17,221 nt of DNA from Bacteroidota bacterium (GTDB taxonomy: Bacteria; Bacteroidota; Ignavibacteria; Kapaibacteriales; UBA2268): positions 1 through 17,221 of the forward strand of contig DAHXMP010000252.1 in assembly GCA_027371665.1 (NCBI GenBank), written 5' to 3'. Made by a program: the position numbers and the translations under genes. Every line of letters starts with the position of its first letter. The first letter of the stretch is position 1. The notes beneath the pieces were generated by a model. That model saw nothing but the letters and a program-made list of their open reading frames with translations. It ran no database searches and was not told where the DNA came from. Below, one piece after another: positions 1-7,494 of this stretch.

Positions 1-384
1 GGAAATTTTTTTTAGTTCTTTATAATTCGGAGTTACTTTGAAATTATGATATGAACCGATGATTTTTATTTTGTTTTCCGAAGCAGCTTTAAACAGCTTA
101 TTTCTGAATTTTGGTTTTATAGTGTGTTCCAAATCTACAAATTCGACTTTCAATTTAATCGCATCCAGCAAAATTTCATATCTTTGAATATCGGTAATAA
201 ATCCTCTTCTGCATGTTGCGATTATTTTATTACCAAAGGCTATTAAGCCTCTCAGGTGTCTTTTGTTGAGTAATCCTTTGTCGAGTCTTAATTCTACGAG
301 TGGATATTGTTTAACTATTTCTATACACTTATTGTATTCATTTGCAAATATACTTACGCAAATTTTATCGGCTATTTTGTTCAA
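1..384 (-). CDS. aroD: 3-dehydroquinate dehydratase, type I, N-terminal part (cut by left edge)
   Basis: Cytoplasmic shikimate-pathway enzyme that dehydrates 3-dehydroquinate to 3-dehydroshikimate through a lysine Schiff base. Only the first 128 residues are in the window. Visible hallmarks of the type I (AroD) TIM barrel are ICVSI (first strand), VELRLD, IIATCRRG, VEFVDLE and IIGSYHNFKVTP; the last carries the conserved SxHxF-xxTP pattern. The Schiff-base lysine would lie beyond the edge. The frame is closed upstream by a TAA just past the start; the first usable initiator is TTG (protein MNKIADKICVSI), with no ATG available. It starts 21 bp after the aroB stop, so it is almost certainly co-transcribed with aroB. 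The usual length is about 220-250 residues, so roughly half is missing. Confidence 0.88.
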   Translation of the reverse strand, partial: MNKIADKICVSIFANEYNKCIEIVKQYPLVELRLDKGLLNKRHLRGLIAFGNKIIATCRRGFITDIQRYEILLDAIKLKVEFVDLEHTIKPKFRNKLFKAASENKIKIIGSYHNFKVTPNYKELKKIS

Positions 385-405
385 TTTTGAATTACATTTT
401 ATATG

Positions 406-1422
406 TTAAAAAATTTTCTTCAATTCATTATAATGAAATTTCATGATGACAGGTTTACCTATTCCATTTAACAGTATATAATTGATAATTTGTTCATCCT
501 TCTTTTTATCATGGAGAATTGCCGGAAGTAATTCTTCGAAATCAAATTTAAATTCAGTCGGTAAACCAAATCCCTTAAATAATTCTCTGATTCTTTTATT
601 TTCTTCATCAGCCAGAAATCCCAGCTTCAAGGAAATATCAGCAGCTTTGCAGACTCCTATTGAAACAGCTTCCCCATGCTGCATCCCGGTCTTGCTTTCT
701 ATTGCATGTGCAAAAGTATGCCCGAGATTCAGAATTTTTCTTGCACCTTTTTCTATTTCATCAGCCTCGACAATCGAGACTTTTATTTTTACTGAATCGT
801 AAATTAATTTTTGCAAAACACTATACTCTTTTGAAATAATTAATTCTTTGTTTTCATCAATAAAATCGAATAATTTATTGTTTCTTGTCAATGACGTTTT
901 GATAGCTTCAGCCATACCGCAGCGATACTGTTCATCGGGTAAACTATCGAGCATTTTCGGGTCGCAATAAACAAAATCAGGCTGATTAATTGTACCAATA
1001 ATGTTTTTAAAACTTTGAAAATTCACTCCGTTTTTCCCGCCTATAGCCGCATCAACCTGGGCTAATAAAGTCGTGGCGACAAAACCGAAACGAATTCCTC
1101 TAAAGTATGTCGTAGCCACAAATCCGGTAATATCGCATACAACGCCGCCGCCGATTCCAATAATTAATCCATTTCTGTCAATATGACAATCGAGTAAATG
1201 CTTATAAATATCCCCGATTATTTCTAATGATTTGCTCTTTTCGCCCGGTTTGATTTCGATTACTTTAAATTCTGAAAACTGGCTGCCATAAATCGAATTA
1301 ATATTTGAATCCGTGATAATGACAACTTGTGATTTTCCTATTTGTGTTTTGAATTCTGTAAACTCGAATCCAATGTTTATATGAGATTCGGATGTCGGGG
1401 TCTTAAGAGTTATGTATGCCAT
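406..1422 (-). CDS. aroB: 3-dehydroquinate synthase
   Basis: Second step of the shikimate pathway: NAD- and metal-dependent conversion of DAHP to 3-dehydroquinate in the cytoplasm. The 338-residue protein is close to the usual 350-360. It shows the nucleotide-binding stretch GIGGGVVCD (about 89-97), then TTLLAQVDAAIGGKNGVN (118-134) and NIIGTINQP. The metal ligands expected for the family are present: E172 in GMAEAIK, H235 in LNLGHTFAHAIE and H249 in MQHGEAVSIG. The ATG start has AGGA eight bases upstream. It lies 49 bp behind the DAHP synthase and 21 bp ahead of aroD, giving consecutive pathway steps in one operon. The motif set excludes related sugar-cyclising synthases as the best reading, although 2-epi-5-epi-valiolone and amino-DHQ synthases share the fold. 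Confidence 0.95.
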   Translation of the reverse strand: MAYITLKTPTSESHINIGFEFTEFKTQIGKSQVVIITDSNINSIYGSQFSEFKVIEIKPGEKSKSLEIIGDIYKHLLDCHIDRNGLIIGIGGGVVCDITGFVATTYFRGIRFGFVATTLLAQVDAAIGGKNGVNFQSFKNIIGTINQPDFVYCDPKMLDSLPDEQYRCGMAEAIKTSLTRNNKLFDFIDENKELIISKEYSVLQKLIYDSVKIKVSIVEADEIEKGARKILNLGHTFAHAIESKTGMQHGEAVSIGVCKAADISLKLGFLADEENKRIRELFKGFGLPTEFKFDFEELLPAILHDKKKDEQIINYILLNGIGKPVIMKFHYNELKKIF

Positions 1423-1471
1423 TTCAAATGTCCTATTGTAAGGAAAAGCTAAAATTTATTATCTTAAAATG

Positions 1472-2248
1472 TCAAATGTTATGACTAAATTTTATAATCT
1501 CATTTAATACATCGGGCAGTATAGCCTGTTTCCCGTCGCTTAGTGCTTTTTCAGGTTCGTCATGAACTTCGACCAGTAAACCGTTAGCACCAAGAAAGAG
1601 AGCAGCCTTTGCCAATTGTTCCACATACTTAGAATCGCCTGACGAATGTGACGGGTCAAATATAACAGGTAATCCTGTTTTATCCTTCAGCTCGAGAATT
1701 GAAGCAAGGTCAGGAGTAAACCTCATTTCCGAATCTATCTGCTCGAATGTCCTTATGCCTCTCAAACATAGAAGGATATTCTGATTTCCTTCGTTCATTA
1801 TATATTCGGATGCATATATTAATTCCTGCAAAGTGGCATTAAAACCTCTCTTTAACAGTACCGGTTTCCCGTCTTTTGCCGTTGCTTTACCAACTCGTTT
1901 GAGAAATCCGTAAGCCGCCATGCTTCGGCTTCCTACCTGTATTATATCAATCATATCATAGCAGTTTTCGAGCTCTATGCTGTCCATAATTTCCGAAACG
2001 ACAAAAAGCCCGTTATCGGTTGCAGCCTTTTTTATTAATTTCAACCCATCTGTTCCCATCCCCTGGAAAGTTCTCGGAGAAGTCCTCGGCTTGAAAGCTC
2101 CCGCCCTGAAAAATTTAATTCCAAGTTTACTTAATTTTTGAGCTAACCTGTTTACCTGCTCTTGCGATTCTACTGCACAGGGACCGGCAATAACTACCTT
2201 CCCCAGTTGAAACTCTTTATATATTTCATTGTAATTTATAGCATTCAT
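1472..2248 (-). CDS. aroF: 3-deoxy-7-phosphoheptulonate (DAHP) synthase, type I-beta, no regulatory domain
   Basis: Condenses phosphoenolpyruvate with erythrose-4-phosphate, the entry step of aromatic biosynthesis. The 258-residue single-domain protein shows IAGPCAVES (20-28, with the metal-binding Cys24), FFRAGAFKPRTSPRTFQG (46-63), LLKRGF, LCLRGIRTFE, FDPSHSSGD (metal-binding His) and VEVHDEPEKALSDGKQ (metal-binding Glu and Asp). These are hallmarks of the KDO8P-synthase-like I-beta class. The N-terminal ferredoxin-like or C-terminal ACT/chorismate mutase extensions that confer feedback control in relatives are absent, so I infer an unregulated enzyme. Its product feeds aroB and aroD directly downstream, and the chorismatase lies upstream. 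KDO-8-phosphate synthase is the nearest alternative, but the RTSPRTFQG segment and the context favour DAHP. Confidence 0.92.
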   Translation of the reverse strand: MNAINYNEIYKEFQLGKVVIAGPCAVESQEQVNRLAQKLSKLGIKFFRAGAFKPRTSPRTFQGMGTDGLKLIKKAATDNGLFVVSEIMDSIELENCYDMIDIIQVGSRSMAAYGFLKRVGKATAKDGKPVLLKRGFNATLQELIYASEYIMNEGNQNILLCLRGIRTFEQIDSEMRFTPDLASILELKDKTGLPVIFDPSHSSGDSKYVEQLAKAALFLGANGLLVEVHDEPEKALSDGKQAILPDVLNEIIKFSHNI

Positions 2249-2334
2249 TTTATTATATCATTCCCCAAATACCGAACAACTCTCAGTATCAATTTTGAAA
2301 CTTTTTATTATAAAACATTATATTTTTAGTAAAG

Positions 2335-2342
2335 CAAATTTA
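2335..2342 (-). promoter_or_regulatory. Bacteroidota-type -7 box upstream of DAHP synthase
   Basis: The minus strand reads TAAATTTG, an exact match to the Bacteroidota -7 consensus TAnnTTTG, 87 bp ahead of the DAHP synthase start. No good -33 TTTG partner is seen at the expected spacing, so this is a weak call. If real, it allows transcription of the three shikimate genes separately from the chorismatase. Confidence 0.25.
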
Positions 2343-2355
2343 CTAACAAAATTCT

Positions 2356-3663
2356 TTAGTTAGACCTTTCAATCTTACAATTAATGTACGCTTCTATTTC
2401 AACCAGCAGCTCTTCCCTGCATACGTCTGCTATAACATATAAAATCGGAATATCCCCAAACCTTTCCCTGCAAATCTTCCCGACTATTGACGTATCTTTT
2501 TTATTTTTTATGTATGTCCTTACACTTGTAAATGGTGGTAAGTCATTTTCTATTTTAATACCATGCTCCTTTAAATTTTCTTTTGAACAAAGTTTCAAAA
2601 TATTATCAATGGTTGTTTGTGTCTGTTCACTTATACCTTTCATAACGGAATCTTCGCCAATTATTGCAGCCGTACCTGAAACATATATATCCATGAAATT
2701 ATCCGTAATGACAATTTTTCCTCTCTCAAATTTAGGAGTATCCCGTTCTTTCTTCTCATCGGATTTTTGTAAATTATCAAATTGCTTTTTCGTATATCCA
2801 TGAGCATCAATCTGCCTTGGATTGTGTAATGGAATGATAATTTTATCCGGAGTGTCATTTACCGCTACAAACTCGATGGAGCACCCCTTGACATTTGCTC
2901 CAATCCCTGTTGCCGAAGGATAACCTTTTTCCCATTCGGAAACTTTATAATGTTCAGCCCTTGCTATATTAAACATCTGATAATTTTCACATTTGTCATC
3001 CTGAGCGGAGTCGAAGGGTTCTTTTCTTACTTCACTTTTACTTAGAAAATCGAAATTAGTAATTCCACCAATGTATCCCCATTGCCTGACAATATTTCCA
3101 TAATCCAGGATATTATCATCTAAAATTTTCTTCATTTCTTTAAAACCATTCGATGCTATCTCATAAACCGATTTCCCGATACCGGAAAAGTCGTTGACAG
3201 AATTAGTTAAAAATCCATAAACCTCGATAGCCTCTCCCATACTTAGTTTACAGTATTCTGAATTTTCATTTTTCACATATTCATAATTATATTTCGACTG
3301 CTCAAGCAATAATGTCGTAATTTCTATTGCCACTTTTAAACCTTTTGCCGGCGGCTGAGCAATAATTAAAATCGGCACATCAAATAATTTTTTTCTTGAC
3401 TCCAATTCGAAATTATTTACCAGCCTTCTTATATCATTTTCTACCTTAACAAACTCCGGAGGATTTTTGCAATTGATAAAAATATCCATTTTCAATATTC
3501 TGAAATCCGGCAAGTGATTTCTTGCCAAATTATTAATTTGATTCAAACAATTCTCAGTTTCAGATAAATAACTGAAGTCATCTTCCTTCTTACTTAAATT
3601 CGGATAAATAAAAAAGACTTTTTTGATAGTCTTATTGCTAATATAACACTTCACAGAATTCAT
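2356..3663 (-). CDS. Chorismatase, FkbO/Hyg5/XanB2-like
   Basis: Predicted cytoplasmic hydrolase of chorismate. Known relatives release pyruvate and give 3- or 4-hydroxybenzoate, or trans-dihydroxycyclohexadiene-carboxylate; I cannot assign the product type. The 435-residue protein has the two RidA-like halves of the family. Visible motifs are RQWGYIGGI (193-201), GYPSATGIGA (247-256), NPRQIDAHGY (281-290), VSGTAAIIGEDS (328-339) and VCREELLVEIEA (414-425), the last holding the conserved glutamate pair near the C-terminus. Residues about 216-223 (PFDSAQDD) are not family sequence: they are encoded by an interspersed repeat inserted in frame in a loop before ENYQMFNIARAEHY. A second loop after NPRQ is also longer than I expect. 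It lies between a methyltransferase and DAHP synthase in one orientation, so it probably drains the chorismate that the operon helps to make. Confidence 0.8.
   Translation of the reverse strand: MNSVKCYISNKTIKKVFFIYPNLSKKEDDFSYLSETENCLNQINNLARNHLPDFRILKMDIFINCKNPPEFVKVENDIRRLVNNFELESRKKLFDVPILIIAQPPAKGLKVAIEITTLLLEQSKYNYEYVKNENSEYCKLSMGEAIEVYGFLTNSVNDFSGIGKSVYEIASNGFKEMKKILDDNILDYGNIVRQWGYIGGITNFDFLSKSEVRKEPFDSAQDDKCENYQMFNIARAEHYKVSEWEKGYPSATGIGANVKGCSIEFVAVNDTPDKIIIPLHNPRQIDAHGYTKKQFDNLQKSDEKKERDTPKFERGKIVITDNFMDIYVSGTAAIIGEDSVMKGISEQTQTTIDNILKLCSKENLKEHGIKIENDLPPFTSVRTYIKNKKDTSIVGKICRERFGDIPILYVIADVCREELLVEIEAYINCKIERSN
2995..3020. repeat. Interspersed 26-bp imperfect-dyad repeat, copy A (inside chorismatase)
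   Basis: Plus strand reads GTCATCCTGAGCGGAG then TCGAAGGGTT. It matches copies B and C through the core GAGCGGAG-TCGAAG. The ends can pair (ATCCT with AGGGT, one G-T wobble). On the minus strand it is translated in frame as PFDSAQDD within the chorismatase, an insertion of whole codons that leaves the reading frame open. Confidence 0.8.
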
Positions 3664-3693
3664 ACATCAACAGAAAAATGCAAAAAATTTTTT

Positions 3694-3723
3694 CAAATTT
3701 AAATAAAATCGGATTGATTGAAA
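3694..3723 (-). promoter_or_regulatory. Bacteroidota-type promoter for the chorismatase
   Basis: On the minus strand a TTTC (near match to the -33 TTTG) at 3720-3723 is followed after 18 bases by TAAATTTG at 3694-3701, an exact TAnnTTTG -7 box. The box lies 31 bp before the chorismatase ATG, which gives a leader of about 20-25 nt. This is the best promoter candidate in the window, and the 77-bp gap to the methyltransferase stop has room for it. Confidence 0.42.
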
Positions 3724-3740
3724 GCATTTAAAAAAAATAA

Positions 3741-4745
3741 TCACCGTTTTCTTCCAATCATTATAAAAAAGCCGCCTTCCCTGTAATCTGTGAATGGCAT
3801 AACAAGTTGTGTTAAGAAACGTGAAAAAATATTTCCTTTAGGTTTATTCGATAATAATTTATAATCTTCGTCAAAACACGATAAATTTCCAATCTCAGGA
3901 ATTGAAGTTACGAATTCAATTGTATTATTGCCGAACCATTTTAACACTTCCCCAAATGTATGAGCCGTTTCATAAGGATTATGGTATTGGTCGAGAAACC
4001 ATATATTTTTTTTAGAAGAGGTTACATCTTTTCTTTTCAGGTATGGGTCAAAGGATTGAAAATGGTTCCCGCTTAGCTTAAAAATTTCCCGGCGAATATT
4101 CGTAAACACTCTACCGAACCTGTTGTAAAGTCCTATAACAACGAATCCGCCTGTTTTAAGTAATTTAATTATTGACTTAAAACCTTCATAAGCTTTGAGA
4201 GTGTGATGGAGAACTCCGTTACATATAATTGCATGAAAAGAGCTTTCTTTAAAACACGGTTTAAAAAGATTCATCTGGTAAAAAGAACTTCTTTTCAAAT
4301 CGAATTTCTTCTTAAATCCATTTGCCAATTGCAGTGAATTAAAAGACATGTCAATTCCAAATATATAGCGATGGGCAAGAGAAAGATAATTAGCCATTTG
4401 TCCCGTTCCACAGCCGACTTCGAGAATGTTAATATTAAAGGGAAGTTCATCATTCAATAATTTTGCAAATATTGACTTCTCTGCTTTTTCTGTCAACATA
4501 GCAGGTGTGTCTGTTTCATCGTAATTTGGGAAAGGATTCTCCTCGTAGAAATGTTTAACTTCATGTGTGATTTTAGATTCCTTGCTATCAGCTCTTGATT
4601 CGTGAAACATCAGTGGAACATCATCAATCACATCGAATTTGTGCTTACTATTTTTACATACTACGGCTCCTTCCTCAAGTGCCAAATCACTGCAGCAAAT
4701 GGGGCATTGAAATATATCGAGGCTGTTCTTCATTAATGTCAGCAT
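3741..4745 (-). CDS. SAM-dependent methyltransferase with N-terminal Trm112-like zinc ribbon
   Basis: Class I methyltransferase, predicted cytoplasmic. Residues about 12-48 form a Trm112/UPF0434-like zinc ribbon (FQCPICCSDL, then VVCKNSKHKFDVIDDVPLMF; C14, C17 and C30 visible). The Rossmann core follows: ILEVGCGTGQMANYL (107-121, SAM-binding motif I), IFGIDMS (128-134, motif II acidic residue), then ICNGVLHHT and LLKTGGFVVIGLYNRFG. The C-terminal part resembles the long tails of glycan- or natural-product-associated methyltransferases, but the substrate cannot be read from sequence. GGAAGGA six bases before the first ATG supports this start over Met5. It is first in the row leading into the chorismatase (77-bp gap) and lies 143 bp downstream of the carbamoyltransferase, so it could serve either system. 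Confidence 0.85.
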   Translation of the reverse strand: MLTLMKNSLDIFQCPICCSDLALEEGAVVCKNSKHKFDVIDDVPLMFHESRADSKESKITHEVKHFYEENPFPNYDETDTPAMLTEKAEKSIFAKLLNDELPFNINILEVGCGTGQMANYLSLAHRYIFGIDMSFNSLQLANGFKKKFDLKRSSFYQMNLFKPCFKESSFHAIICNGVLHHTLKAYEGFKSIIKLLKTGGFVVIGLYNRFGRVFTNIRREIFKLSGNHFQSFDPYLKRKDVTSSKKNIWFLDQYHNPYETAHTFGEVLKWFGNNTIEFVTSIPEIGNLSCFDEDYKLLSNKPKGNIFSRFLTQLVMPFTDYREGGFFIMIGRKR

Positions 4746-4778
4746 TAGCTGTCCTTCCCATTAATGGTAAATACTCGA

Positions 4779-4786
4779 CAAATATA
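4779..4786 (-). promoter_or_regulatory. Bacteroidota-type -7 box upstream of the methyltransferase
   Basis: The minus strand reads TATATTTG, an exact TAnnTTTG match, 34 bp before the methyltransferase ATG in the 143-bp gap behind the carbamoyltransferase. No convincing -33 partner is seen. It suggests that the methyltransferase-chorismatase row has its own start rather than depending only on read-through. Confidence 0.33.
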
Positions 4787-4888
4787 AGAAAATAAAATGT
4801 AAATTAGAATTGTATTAGAATTGTGTATTGATTAAAATGTTTGTTTTATCATTTAACTTAATAATGATTTATTTTCTGTGTTCTTATT

Positions 4889-6841
4889 TTACGAAACAAC
4901 CTTCTGTTCCTCTTTATATATCATGAAATTCTCCAGGGCAAGACAATCCATCTCGGTTTTCATGAAACATTTGTAAGCATCAATAGGCGTACAAACAATC
5001 GGCTCACCTCGCACATTGAAGCTGGTATTAATAATTACCGGGCATCCGGTTTGTTTACGGAAAGCATTGATTACATTGTAATAATCGGGATTATCCTCCT
5101 TACTTACCGTCTGTATCCTTGCCGAATAGTCAAGATGAGTTACAGCCGGAATATCCGAGCGTGAGCAATATAATTTCTCCATCAAATCAAGACTATCATA
5201 ATTTACAGGTCTTACATAACGCTTCTGCTCAATTACAGGTACCACCATCAGCATATAAGGAGAGGAAACATCTATATCAAAATATTCCTGAGTCTTTTCT
5301 TCAAGTACTGAAGGAGCAAAAGGACGGAAACCCTCCCTGAATTTAATTTTCAGATTAAGCTTCATTTGCATTTCTTTGTTTCTGGCATCTGCAAGAATGC
5401 TTCTGTTCCCCAAAGCACGTGGACCATATTCCATTCTTCCCCTGAACCATCCGAGGACGTTACCCTCTGCAATCAATGATGCGGCTTTTTCATAAAGTTC
5501 TTCATCAGTTTCAATAAAATGATATTGAACATTCAAAGCATCAAGCATGCTTTTGATAAATTCATTTGAATAATAAGGACCAAGAAGGCTTGCTTTCATT
5601 TTGTCTTTTTCTTTTATGTCATTCTGAGCCGAGCCGAAGAATCTCGGTTTTTCAAGATAAATATGATAAGCTGCCAATGCCGCTCCCAATGCTCCTCCTG
5701 CATCACCTGCGGCTGGCTGTATCCACAATTGTTCAAACAAACCGGATTTATAAATTAATCCGTTTGCCACACTGTTCAGTGCAACTCCTCCTGCCATTGC
5801 CAGGTTTTTTGAGCCTGTCAGGTCTTTTGTAGTTTTAGCGAGCCTCAATAAAATATCCTCAGTTATTTTTTGATTAGCATAAGCAAGGTTGGCATAGTCC
5901 TGTGTCAATTTGCTCTCAGGCTGTCTTGGCGGAAAACCGAAAAGCTTCTCCCATTTCTTATTATTCGTCATGGTTAAGCCTGTCGCATAATCGAAATAAT
6001 CCATATTAAGCAGAATAGAACCGTCTTCACGCACATCAACAAGCTCATTATAAATTATATCGAAGAATTTCTTTGTCTGTTGAGAATCAGGCTCACCGTA
6101 AGGTGCCAAGCCCATTAATTTATATTCGCCATCATTAACCTTGAATCCGCAATAATATGTAAAAGCAGAATAAAGCAACCCAATAGAATGAGGGAACTCG
6201 AGCTCCTTAAGCATTTCGATTTCATTGCCTTTTCCATGGCAAATTGTCGAAGTCGCCCACTCACCAACACCATCTATGGTAAGTATTGCCGATTCTTCAA
6301 AAGGCGAAGGATAAAAGGCGGAAGCAGCATGTGACAAATGATGTTCGGGAAACAATAACGGGATATCCTTAACCTTACGTAAATTCCCCCTTATCAAAGA
6401 TGGATTAAGCGGGTTGTCCAAATTAAAAACTCTTAGCGAATCAGAAGAATCTTCCAATTCCTCCAACTCTTCTCTAATCATTTTCTTCATGAAAAGCTTT
6501 TCTTTTATCCACAGAGGCATTGCTTCCAGGTAGCTTTTCAGGCCATTCGGTGCAAATGAATGATATGTCTCCAGCAGCCTCTCAAATTTTATGTATGGCT
6601 TTTCATAAAAAGCAATCGCAGTCAAATCGCTAAGTGCCAATCCGGAAAACGTAAGAACCGATTCAATAGCAGTCGATGGAAACGAACTGTCGTTCTTCTT
6701 CCTGCTGAAACGTTCTTCCTGTGCTGCTGCAACGATTTCACCGTCAATAACAACGCATGCAGCACTGTCATGATAGAATGCCGATATTCCAAGTATAGCT
6801 TCTCTGCCTTTCATTCCAAGCGGAGCCGAAGAATCAAACAT
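4889..6841 (-). CDS. O-carbamoyltransferase, NodU/CmcH/TobZ (SxtI-like) family
   Basis: Transfers a carbamoyl group from carbamoyl phosphate, via a carbamoyl-adenylate, to a hydroxyl of a small molecule or sugar. N-terminal Kae1-like domain: ILGISAFYHDSAA near the start, QEERFSRKKND, EHHLSHAASAFYPSPF (the metal-binding HxxxH), LTIDGVGEW, MAGGVALNSVAN, AAGDAGGALGAALAAY. C-terminal carbamoyl-phosphate domain: GWFRGRMEYGPRALGNRSILAD and IINTSFNVRGEPIVCTP. Length 650 residues from this ATG, typical being about 570-620. The extra length is partly the repeat-encoded stretch FFGSAQND near residue 400, in the linker between the domains. ATG 6841 lies 2 bp after the DUF5989 stop; the family's usual N-terminus fits ATG 6814 equally well, and a TTG at 6847 would overlap the upstream gene. 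The acceptor is unknown. Confidence 0.93.
   Translation of the reverse strand: MFDSSAPLGMKGREAILGISAFYHDSAACVVIDGEIVAAAQEERFSRKKNDSSFPSTAIESVLTFSGLALSDLTAIAFYEKPYIKFERLLETYHSFAPNGLKSYLEAMPLWIKEKLFMKKMIREELEELEDSSDSLRVFNLDNPLNPSLIRGNLRKVKDIPLLFPEHHLSHAASAFYPSPFEESAILTIDGVGEWATSTICHGKGNEIEMLKELEFPHSIGLLYSAFTYYCGFKVNDGEYKLMGLAPYGEPDSQQTKKFFDIIYNELVDVREDGSILLNMDYFDYATGLTMTNNKKWEKLFGFPPRQPESKLTQDYANLAYANQKITEDILLRLAKTTKDLTGSKNLAMAGGVALNSVANGLIYKSGLFEQLWIQPAAGDAGGALGAALAAYHIYLEKPRFFGSAQNDIKEKDKMKASLLGPYYSNEFIKSMLDALNVQYHFIETDEELYEKAASLIAEGNVLGWFRGRMEYGPRALGNRSILADARNKEMQMKLNLKIKFREGFRPFAPSVLEEKTQEYFDIDVSSPYMLMVVPVIEQKRYVRPVNYDSLDLMEKLYCSRSDIPAVTHLDYSARIQTVSKEDNPDYYNVINAFRKQTGCPVIINTSFNVRGEPIVCTPIDAYKCFMKTEMDCLALENFMIYKEEQKVVS
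5618..5643. repeat. Interspersed 26-bp imperfect-dyad repeat, copy B (inside carbamoyltransferase linker)
   Basis: Plus strand reads GTCATTCTGAGCCGAG then CCGAAGAATC. The flanks ATTCT and AGAAT pair perfectly. It is read on the minus strand in frame as FFGSAQND, between the Kae1-like and C-terminal domains of the carbamoyltransferase, where relatives go almost directly from the GALGAALAAY region to the LGPYYS region. Confidence 0.78.
6810..6835. repeat. Interspersed 26-bp repeat, copy C (over the carbamoyltransferase start)
   Basis: Plus strand reads TTCATTCCAAGCGGAG then CCGAAGAATC, three or so differences from the other two copies combined (23 of 26 to the consensus). It encodes the N-terminal extension FDSSAPLGMK of the carbamoyltransferase, and its CAT supplies the alternative ATG at 6814. 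Confidence 0.65.
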
Positions 6842-6843
6842 AA

Positions 6844-6993
6844 TCAAAACAATGTATATATAAACGGAGCAATAGCGCTGCCGCTCGTTAAAACGACAAT
6901 TACCCCAATCAAAAGGAGAATGACTATAGCCGGAATCAGCCAGTACTTTTTCCTCTCCTTTAAAAATCCAAGTAAATCTTTAAGAAAATCCAT
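6844..6993 (-). CDS. DUF5989 small membrane protein (SxtK-like position)
   Basis: A 49-residue gene read directly from the sequence. It begins MDFLKDLLGFLKERKKYW, continues with one hydrophobic helix (about 19-36, LIPAIVILLLIGVIVVL) and ends SGSAIAPFIYTLF. The charged amphipathic start, single membrane segment and SAIAPFIYTLF ending are hallmarks of DUF5989, a family of about 50 residues regularly found next to NodU-type carbamoyltransferases and SxtJ proteins. Its TGA lies 2 bp before the carbamoyltransferase ATG (or overlaps a TTG start), so translational coupling is likely. It starts 39 bp after the SxtJ-like stop. Function is unknown; from context it may anchor or partner the carbamoyltransferase at the inner membrane. 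Confidence 0.82.
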   Translation of the reverse strand: MDFLKDLLGFLKERKKYWLIPAIVILLLIGVIVVLTSGSAIAPFIYTLF

Positions 6994-7032
6994 AATGTAA
7001 TTTTATAATTGATGAATAAAATGCTAAAGTTA

Positions 7033-7473
7033 TTAGTAAGGTTTCAATAAATCCTTCTTGCTGAATTTATAGTTTCTAGTCTTAAGTACACTGTCGGTTG
7101 TTTTTTTCCATTGTCTCAGTTTCAAAGTATCATACCCCCCATTGTTTTTACCTGAAAAACCCGGTTTCCTGAGAAATCTTCTAAACAGACCTATTGGAGT
7201 TATTACAAGAAAAAATATTAATGTCAATAATATCTTTGATGAAACAAATCCGAGGACATTAGCAAGTGAAAACCAAAAAGTAGCAGGGAAATAATAGAAA
7301 CGACAATTAACCATATTAATCAACTGAAGCACGACTCCAATAGCAAGCCATATTTTTATCCCTGTTATAATACCTATTAACAGGCAAATCAATGTAAAAG
7401 CCATACCTGCATCTTTCATCCGGTTTTGGTTTGGCTTAGTTACGATAATTGATTTGGTCTTGCCTGATTCCAT
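7033..7473 (-). CDS. SxtJ family membrane protein
   Basis: A 146-residue integral membrane protein. Hydrophobic segments lie at about 24-39 (MAFTLICLLIGIITGI), 41-55 and 81-98 (ILLTLIFFLVITPIGLFRR). The pattern FWFSLANVLGFVSSKILLTLIFFLVITPIGLF followed by a basic cytoplasmic stretch is the signature of the SxtJ family, named from the saxitoxin cluster and of unknown biochemical function. It is first in the minus-strand row SxtJ - DUF5989 - carbamoyltransferase, and the divergent SGNH hydrolase begins 221 bp away. The first Met is used here; Met19 and Met24 are possible alternatives because there is no good Shine-Dalgarno site at either. Confidence 0.83.
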   Translation of the reverse strand: MESGKTKSIIVTKPNQNRMKDAGMAFTLICLLIGIITGIKIWLAIGVVLQLINMVNCRFYYFPATFWFSLANVLGFVSSKILLTLIFFLVITPIGLFRRFLRKPGFSGKNNGGYDTLKLRQWKKTTDSVLKTRNYKFSKKDLLKPY

Positions 7474-7494
7474 ATTAAATCATATAAAATTTTC

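Noticed and set aside
5566..5832. Plus-strand open frame containing CHSEPSRRIS
   Set aside because: It is antisense to the carbamoyltransferase; the CHSEPSRRI string is just the reverse-strand translation of repeat copy B, a well-known source of false genes.
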